Shown: piece by piece, positions 56,951 to 64,000 of the stretch | Numbering within the stretch: the first letter of the stretch is position 1 | Layout of the letters: every line of letters starts with the position of its first letter | NCBI GenBank assembly: GCA_946699065.1 | Contig: CAMPDV010000004.1 | Span: 1,302,001 to 1,366,000 of the forward strand | Length of the DNA: 64,000 nt | Source: Loxodes magnus | Taxonomy: Eukaryota > Ciliophora > Karyorelictea > Loxodida > Loxodidae | Reading direction: 5' to 3' | Translations under genes and position numbers: made by a program | Notes under the pieces: generated by a model | The model's input: the letters and a program-made list of their open reading frames with translations, nothing else | What the model was told of the DNA's origin: nothing | Databases searched by the model: none

Positions 56951-59900
56951 TCAGTTATTTCCTTCACTTTCGTCTGCCCTTATGGAATCTTAAAGATCTT
57001 ATTGAGACTAATCTATGGTTCTGTTCATTACTTATATTATTCTCTTATTAGAGAAGCTTAAATCATTTTCCATTTTTTCTATTTCTGATACTTTGTTTCC
57101 ATTCCACTTCGCTTTTTCCTGTATTTTTAGTTAGAACTTCTGACTTTATTTCTCAATATGCTTAGCTAGAATATCTATTTTTACTCCACATTAGTATGCA
57201 AATCTGAAAAGAGATACTTTATCTGGAGAATCCCATTTCAATAGCTTTTTATATCTCCTACCAAAGAGAAATCCAAATATGATGATTAGAAGCAACCCAA
57301 TGAATAATAAAATAATAGGAATTATCTAAAATTATGAGTTGTCTATGTTCTAATCTATTTAGATGCTAACTATTAGCCATACTATTATGCAATACCCTAT
57401 TCCTCTTCACCAGTTTATGTACTCAAAATTACAAGGTTTAATTTTAAAATGGAAACAACTAAAAGCAATCAATGAAAGTATAAAAATATAGCCAAACACC
57501 AAACCATCTGAAACTAGTTTTTTAAGAAGTATCAAAGTAATGAATAATAAACTCTGAAAGATAAGGTAAACAGGTTTCTATCTAACATTTAGAACTTCAG
57601 CATACAAATCTTGTCAATGAGATCTTATTAGTATAGTAAGTGGAAGTATCAAGGCTAAGCAGAAAAGAGAAAATACTTACTGCAAATAATGATAACCAGT
57701 TCAGCATTTCTTTTTACAATCAATGTCTAAGAAACTTTCTTCTTATTATATTTCTAAGTCTAAACTTTCATCTCTTCCTTTAACACACTTTAAAGGATCT
57801 AGAAGAATCATAGTAATAGGAATAAATAAAACCTCAATTATTATAGGAAGAGAAACAAATGCAATTTTTCCTATAATTTGTAATATTTTAAACCTGTTAT
57901 TTATCTCTCAAGCACATAAGAAAGCTATAATCAAGAATAAATAGAAAAAACTAGTGAAGATTGAAAATCTGAAAAAACCCCAGTAGTATTATTGAGCATC
58001 TTCAGTATTCGCTATATTAAAAATAAAAAAATCAAATCCTTATTATATTTTGTCTCCTATATTCTTATTAAGATTCATACCTAAAGCTAACAACTAAATC
58101 ATCTAAAAAAACATAATGAACAAAATAAATTCATCGTAGAATGAAGCATTTACTTCCTATTTTATTTATTTTATTTTTCTTTTCTTTCATAACTTTATTG
58201 CTATAATGACACTGAGAATGCTTAAGAAGAATAAAATACTTAATTCAATTATCATTATTTACTCTCCTTTTTTATATGTCATTACATGTCTTTCGCTAAA
58301 GGGACAATTTTTGTATTAATCAAATCTATCTTTAGGAGTTTCTGTACTATTATCATTTCATATTAATCCATCTCCAATTATGTTTCATACAATAGAACAT
58401 GTGACACAATATTCTTCTCTAGGAAGTTCGTATGGCTATTAGACATTTCTACTTATAACAGAAGAAATAAACATATTTGACACATCTCTAAAGTTAAACT
58501 TTTTCTTAAATTATATAACACCAGAACATCCTATTATTTTTTGACTTCTTATTGAATTAATTAAAGCAAGTGAATCAGTTCAATCGTTTCCTTTATTAAG
58601 AATATCTCTTAGACCATAAGCTATTATTAATGGAATTTCCATTAATAAGCAATTAGAGGCAAATTGAGGTTAGCATTGCTATAAATAATGTTTCATCTCT
58701 TAGCCTACATCTCCATACCAATTCGAATACTTTATTTATTAAGATCCATGAAATACTTAAAAAACTGAATCTATATTATCAATCTAATTTTTATTTCCAA
58801 AAATTCAGCTTAAAGCTAACTAATGAAGAATGTTTACATCGTTTTATTTAAAATGAAATTTCCATAATTATTCTCCTATGAAATTTAATACACTTCCTCC
58901 TCCTAGAACAAAAATTATTTTAATCTCTTTCTATAACCATTCCTTTGTCATAAAATGAGCAATTTCTTTCCTCTATGCAGGATCTATAGTACTATTAATA
59001 AAGGTTAAATTATTTAGAATAGCTACTTAATTTTAATCACACCATTCTTTAAGATATTGTATCTCTATCTAATTATCTTGAGAAAATAAATCATAAATGA
59101 TACCTATTTACTTTCATCCTTTTCGTTTTATTAGTTAAGTATAAACATCGATAATTTCATGTAACTCAATGTTGTTAGACAAATATAGTGGAGTTTTATC
59201 AGCATTTGTTAATTATTAATCGAACTGCTATTATAAAAACGGAATTTTCATATTCATCTTATAATTTACTAGCTAAAAGCTTTTAACAACAAACTCTACA
59301 AGACTTATTGATACATGTGCTAATCCTATTTCATCTTTCTCTTATGTGAAAACTGATTAAGCAAGAGAATCATTTCAAAATGCACATCCATAACTTAGAC
59401 CATAAGCTGTGTAGTTATATTCAGTTAGTAAATTAGTCTTCTCATTTATGTAGCTTACAGCACAAGGAAATGGTATTTAGAATAAAATAAGTTGTTAAGC
59501 TTGTAGTTATTCTTATGGAGTTCCTCCTAAACCAGTAGCATAGCTGATTTAAATTTTTAGCTTATTAGAAGGAGTTTATTGAGTAGGACCAGGCCATATA
59601 ATTGATTGTTACTTGTAGTATTAATTTTAGGTAATTGAAGCTACTTAAACTCGAACTGAGTTTTGTGAATTAATAACTTTAAACTAGGTATTTAGTTGAT
59701 TGTTCTAGAATAATCCTTTAGATATTTAGGCGAATTATTAAGTTCAGTTATATATATTAGTTACTTTCATCTAATCTATTAAGCTTAGTACTTTGATAAA
59801 GCTATTAACTAGTAACTGATTAGAACTGCTTAATGCTAGCATTTCAGGAGTTAAAGTCAAAATACCGTTTTATAGTAACTTAATTTTGGTATTATTTGAA

Positions 59901-60637
59901 TTTTATTATTAGTAGTATAAAAACTCTGATGCTTATGTTCCCAGAATTCAAGCATATCCTTTGATCATATTTAGCTAAAATATTTGAGTTAGAATATACT
60001 CTGTTCAGCACTCTTATGTATTGATAATGTTAATAGGAATACCTTAAGAGTTAAGAGATTTTATTAAATTTATCACCTTTTCTTAGTTATTTTCATTACA
60101 CTCTCTAAAAGGTATAGCAAAGGTAGCTTTTATAAAGGGATCATTTAGTAGCTAAGTAAAAGATTCAGAGTAAGACTTTCTTTGCTAGTAGATTAAAGCA
60201 ACATTGGTAAAGTTCCAGTATCTTAAGAAACTTATCATAGCTTAGCTTTCAGACTCAAATGAAGGTGTTACATAGTACACATTCCTATAATGCTTATCAT
60301 TTCTATTATTTCTAAACTATCTTGGAATAACTAGCACCAAAGCCTCTTTATTCTCTAGAGATTTCTTAGTAAACTAAGAAAAAATCTCATTAAAAGTCAC
60401 ATCCACGAAGATATCCATCTAGTTCTAGTGAACGAAGCTAGATAGTTTATCAATGTCTAGTACATTATTAATTTGCTATTCTTAGACTATATAAGTATTT
60501 TAGCTGCTATGGTTTATTAGTGATTCCCTTATTCCTTTTAATGTTTCGTCAGGCGTAAATACAGAAAAGCAAATGTATATATGTATATCATAACAATTTG
60601 CCATGACAGCTATGAGTAAGGCTAGCAAAATAAGCAT
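56951..60637 (-). CDS. Receptor-like membrane protein, inverted paralogue of Y (Y' copy)
   Basis: ATG at 60637 to TGA at 56951-56953. The full span is 1229 codons without splicing. Homology to Y runs from the end of the signal peptide (YIYICFSVFTPDE) to near the C-terminus; signal peptides differ (MLILLALLIAVMANC here). Ligand-binding and helix organisation are as in Y. Relative to Y there is a 5-bp insertion in the A-rich stretch after TM1 (about 58,170) and the intron donor GT is AT (58047-58048). Read through, insertion plus unspliced 37 nt equal 42 nt, so the frame closes again at NTEDAQQYYW, replacing the second membrane segment by a different hydrophobic sequence. If the intron were still spliced (AT..AG) the frame would be broken. 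Either a changed but open protein or a pseudogene. Confidence 0.65.
58012..58048 (-). other. Former 37-nt intron of Y', donor lost
   Basis: This aligns base for base in length with the Y intron, and the AG acceptor remains, but the donor is AT instead of GT and no GT lies next to it. See the Y' entry for the compensating insertion. Confidence 0.75.
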
Positions 60638-60857
60638 TTTACTAATTTAATAGTTATATAAGAATTAGATTTTCTTGCTTATATATCTTATATTTAGTAT
60701 TTTAAATATGGTAATATTATCTTTATCTACTAATTATTTTGCATTTAAAAATGAGAAATTTGGTTTGAGCAAACCTTTCATGTAATTAGTAATTAGCTAA
60801 AACTAAGGTCTGAATAATGTTTTAGTTTAGGTAAAAATATAAAAAGAAAGTAAAGAA
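60638..60857. promoter_or_regulatory. Divergent upstream region of Y' and the next ORF
   Basis: About 220 bp between the ATG of Y' and the next plus-strand ATG. It is A+T-rich and no specific element is recognised. It is listed because both start codons would depend on it. Confidence 0.25.
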
Positions 60858-62258
60858 ATGTTGCAATGTATTAATGGTTCGCTAGAATAACTAAAAGCAA
60901 TGTTTGACACTAACTAAACACAACAATCAAGATTTATTGACTATGAGATATTTACTATAGTCTTATAAACAAAATCCTAAATTATTGCTTATTAATGACT
61001 CTCTAAAGCAATCAAAGACGATGCAACTTACTATTAAGTGAAGCTAATTTTATAAAACTTAGACAGTATTTCCATAAAGTATGAATAAGAAAATATATTA
61101 ACTTTGCTTAATTTCTAGTTTATAAAGCAGCATTATAAGAGATTTAAAGAAGTAAGCAAAAGCTTGATATTAGCAAAGTTTTAGAGAGATTAATATAGAT
61201 ATTAGGTATCTCATTAAATAAATAAAGTAATAATTAATGGGTAAATACAATCAATTACACTATTTTAGTTATTGCATTTCAATAATTTAAAGATTAAGTT
61301 AAGCAGTGAGGCTAAATAAGATGAAACTAGTAATTAAAATTTAAATAAACTAAAACTAAACTAAACAGATAACAAAATGTAAGAAGCTTTTGCTTCATTT
61401 AAGATTTATTTACATACTTTCCAACTATCAAATTTAAACTCTTTCATTTATAAAATTAACTTTTAGGTTAATTTTAAACAAAAATTGAAGGAATTAATTT
61501 ATATGAAATCCAAAATTACTCCTAAAGATTAAGATTTGCTTGGATTACAATCTAATCATTTTTAATAGGCTAATTAGTTTCCAAATCTTTAGAAAAAATG
61601 TAATATGTCAGCTGGGCTTAAGATAGACTTTGTACAGCTTACTGTAAAAACTAAAGAAATAATCAGCATAAAGCATTAGATATTATCCCTTTAGTATAAC
61701 CTTAACTAAAGCATGTAAAGCAAATTTAGCTAAAATTAGAAAAGACGTAATAATTAATTCTCTATTACAGCCTTTAATAGACTATCAATGCTATTTTTGT
61801 AGCCAAGTAAACTAATGCAAGTAAAATTAGAATAAACTAAAATTAAAGCATTAGCATGCAATAATTCCATAAATAAGCACAAATCCTATATGTTGTTAAT
61901 AAAGAGAATGTAGTAGGAAGCCCAATATTAGAATAGATAAATAGAATAATCTTTATAATAAATAGCTAAATAAAGAAGCAATGCATAAGTTAAAAGCATA
62001 AAAGTATTATAAGTCACAATAAAAATCTTAAAATACTTTAGTAATTAATAAACAAGCTAAGCTTCTAATCCTTTATATGTCTATATCTATTATTTATTGA
62101 TAAAGCATATTAAAGATAATCATTCAGTAGACTTACTAAGAATCTTAACAGTTTTGCTTAACTCTAATTTAAATTAGTAAAAAGATGTAAAAGTAAAGGT
62201 AAAATAATAAAGGCTTAAAGAAGCTTAAGTAATAGTTAAAGTAAGAAGGAATAAATGA
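60858..62258 (+). CDS. Possible Lys/Gln/Asn-rich protein, unrecognised
   Basis: ATG at 60858 to TGA at 62256-62258, 466 codons with only one internal TGA where about seven would be expected by chance at this base composition. It reads as a helical, charged protein (SLEQLKAMFDTNQTQQSRF, ATYYQVKLILQNLDSISIKY) with many TAA/TAG Gln codons. It stops 34 bases before the ATG of the next gene on the same strand. No family is recognised, and the latter half is less protein-like. It may be a real divergent gene or merely TGA-poor intergenic DNA. Confidence 0.4.
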
Positions 62259-62292
62259 TAACTTATGCTTTACTTAAATTAAAATATTAGAA

Positions 62293-64000
62293 ATGAAAGA
62301 AATTTCAAATAACTCTTAGTTCACTGAAACAAAGGAAGAAATTTAGTAAAATGAAAATTATGTTCATAATGAGACTTAGACTTCATTAGAAAAGCCTGCT
62401 CAAGCTGAAATATAAGGATTATAGAATAAGGAAAAAAAACTATATAAAAATAAAGCTTAATTAAGCTGCCAATTTTATCCAAAAATAAAAAGAAATCAGT
62501 TTTTTATGAACAATTAGAGTGAAACTAGAAAATAGGATTTAGAAGTAATTCAATTCGCCTTAAAGTAACTGATTGGAGAGGAAAAAATAGAAAAAATAGA
62601 AGAATAATAAAGGTAAAAAAGGCAAAAAAGTGAGGAATTATAATAGATTAGTTAAACCACTTAGAAAAAGGAAAAAAGAGCTTATTTCTCACGGAAAAAG
62701 AAATTTAAAACTTCCCAAATTACTAAATTTTAGAGTTTACCAAACTTTTAAAGAATTCCTAAATTGAAATAGGATGCTAGAAATTTTGATCCAAGACTTG
62801 CAGTTAATACAGCCAAATTTCAAGAAGTTTAAAATATAATTTAAAACAATCAAACAAACTCTGAACTATAGAATTTTAAGAACTTGAGCTTGTAGCATAA
62901 GAATTCGTTCTCTTAGATATAAAGTACTTAAATGACTTAAAGAGAAAATTAGAGCTTATGAAGATAATAAGCATCAAGAACGTAAGCCATTAGCTTGAAT
63001 TTAACTACAAGATAAATTGCTAAAATTAAGTCAGAAAAATCTTTCCAAACTCTTTTGGTATTATAAGGTTAAAGCAATCCTTCAGGAGCTTGTGGAGAAT
63101 GACTTAAAAGAAAAAATGAGCAAATAATGGAAAAACTAAAGAAACTTAAGGATCAATCTCTAATATTGAATGCATTTAAAAGACCTAGTACAGCACCGGG
63201 ATAGCTTACATTAAGTCCTCCTATTTCTAGACCTTAGACGAGTTAAAAAAGCAGGACAAGATCATAGAAATCTTAAAGAGAAAGAGGAATAAATTCAGAT
63301 GATTATAGAAATATATCTGAAAGCTAAGTCCTCTTTAATATAGAAAGCTAGAATAGCAAACAACCAGTAGTAACTAAATATTTAACTTAAGACCAAATAT
63401 TACAAAATGTTAAGAAGTCAGTACTTGAACAGCTTGAGTATGATTTTCCTTAGCTTAAAAATAAACCGATGCTTAAATAGAACTAAAACGAAACACTTAA
63501 TTTAAATGAAAGCTTGAACAAATCTTAATTAAACGAGTTCTTTGAAAAATCTTAAGTTTAGTAAAACTAAGATACTGATTAAATTGAAAACTAAGAAATG
63601 CTCGTAGATTTGAAAGACTATACAGAAGCCTTGAAAGAAATAAGTTAGGAATAAGAATAAATATTATAAAGGCAGATTAAGCAGTAAAATGGAGATAAAG
63701 AACAAGATAATAAGCGAACTATTTAAAGTATGCAAAGCTCTAGAGGAAAGCAAAATCAAAACTTAAGCAATATGATTAAAAATAACAGTAACCAGCAATT
63801 TAATAGTATCTACAATATAAGAGGGGATTAATTCACTTGTTTAAACTAAACTTTAAGAGTTAAATCTTTAAACTCTTTTTTAAAATAGTAAAGACCAAAA
63901 ACAACTGAAAATTTCTATAGAAAGCAACCACCTTTAGAGTATCAGAGAAAAATAGTTGAGAATTAAATAATAGAAAAAGATTTTAAGCAAATAGAAGTAG
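62293..64000 (+). CDS. Q/N-rich cytoskeletal-type protein, partial (3' end beyond window)
   Basis: ATG at 62293, open for 569 codons to the window edge. It is very rich in Gln, Asn, Lys and Ser, with short conserved-looking patches: CQFYPKIKRNQFF near residue 60 (a FxPxI-type motif like that of the gene at 49.7-52.4 kb), ACGEWLKRKNEQIMEKLKKL near 270 and FKRPSTAPGQL near 300. Such patches recur in microtubule-associated or basal-body proteins of protists, so a cytoskeletal role is a weak inference. One of the two internal TGAs, in ACGEWL, reads as Trp within a patch that looks conserved. No intron needed. Confidence 0.7.

Noticed and set aside
57723-57944. 73-codon plus-strand frame inside Y'
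   Set aside because: Shadow of the minus-strand receptor gene, whose frame is conserved with Y.
1-64000. Bacterial or organellar origin, pseudogene-ridden sequence, CRISPR array or telomere
   Set aside because: Cilium, lysosome and cytosolic ribosome genes with spliceosomal introns show a ciliate nucleus; apparent stops are sense codons; no spaced direct repeats or C4A-type telomere repeats are present.

Overview
This window looks like nuclear DNA of a ciliate that reads TAA and TAG as glutamine and TGA as both tryptophan and stop. That pattern is known from karyorelicts such as Loxodes; Condylostoma-like codes, where all three triplets are ambiguous, are the alternative. Every well resolved gene here ends in TGA. 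Many carry internal TAA/TAG at Gln-like positions, and TGA falls at conserved Trp positions in a tubulin glycylase-like, a HIBCH-like and a LamG/glycosyltransferase-like protein. Conventional translation therefore shreds almost every gene. The DNA is strongly A+T rich by eye, and introns are tiny (17, 19, 20, 37 and probably 47 nt, all GT..AG).

Layout. 1-29 kb is ordinary eukaryotic gene content on both strands: ribosomal protein uS12 (RPS23), a p25-alpha-like protein, a TTLL3/8-type tubulin glycylase, a type I membrane protein, a double LC8-like dynein light chain, a secreted Q/N-rich protein, a tetraspanin-like protein, a SWEET-like transporter, a LamG plus GNT-I-like glycosyltransferase fusion, a phospholipase B-like hydrolase, a small membrane protein, a TPR protein and a helical protein. 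29.07-33.42 kb is one arm of a 4351-bp inverted repeat (X) holding a coiled-coil gene, a 3-hydroxyisobutyryl-CoA hydrolase-like gene and the 5' part of a glutamine-rich gene. 33.43-38.64 kb is a retroelement nest: three ORF1/Gag-like ORFs with coiled coils, one with a CCHC zinc knuckle, and a decayed non-LTR reverse transcriptase. 38.6-41.9 kb is A+T-rich with no gene I can support. 41.9-45.6 kb is a large receptor gene (Y) with ANF-receptor-like ectodomain segments and many membrane helices, followed by CFAP52. 51.14-55.49 kb is the second X arm, where the glutamine-rich gene is full length. 56.95-60.64 kb is Y', an inverted paralogue of Y. The window ends with a possible unrecognised gene and a partial Q/N-rich gene.

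The two inverted duplications are interleaved (X, Y, X', Y') around different axes. X looks recent and identical wherever compared; Y/Y' is older and patchy. One X breakpoint lies at the start of the retroelement nest and creates a long chimeric reading frame. In Y' a 5-bp insertion and loss of the intron donor together restore the reading frame, so that the former intron would be translated. Several genes (TTLL glycylase, CFAP52, LC8-like, p25-alpha-like) fit a ciliated cell. Boundaries were worked out by hand; where start or end is unresolved this is stated.
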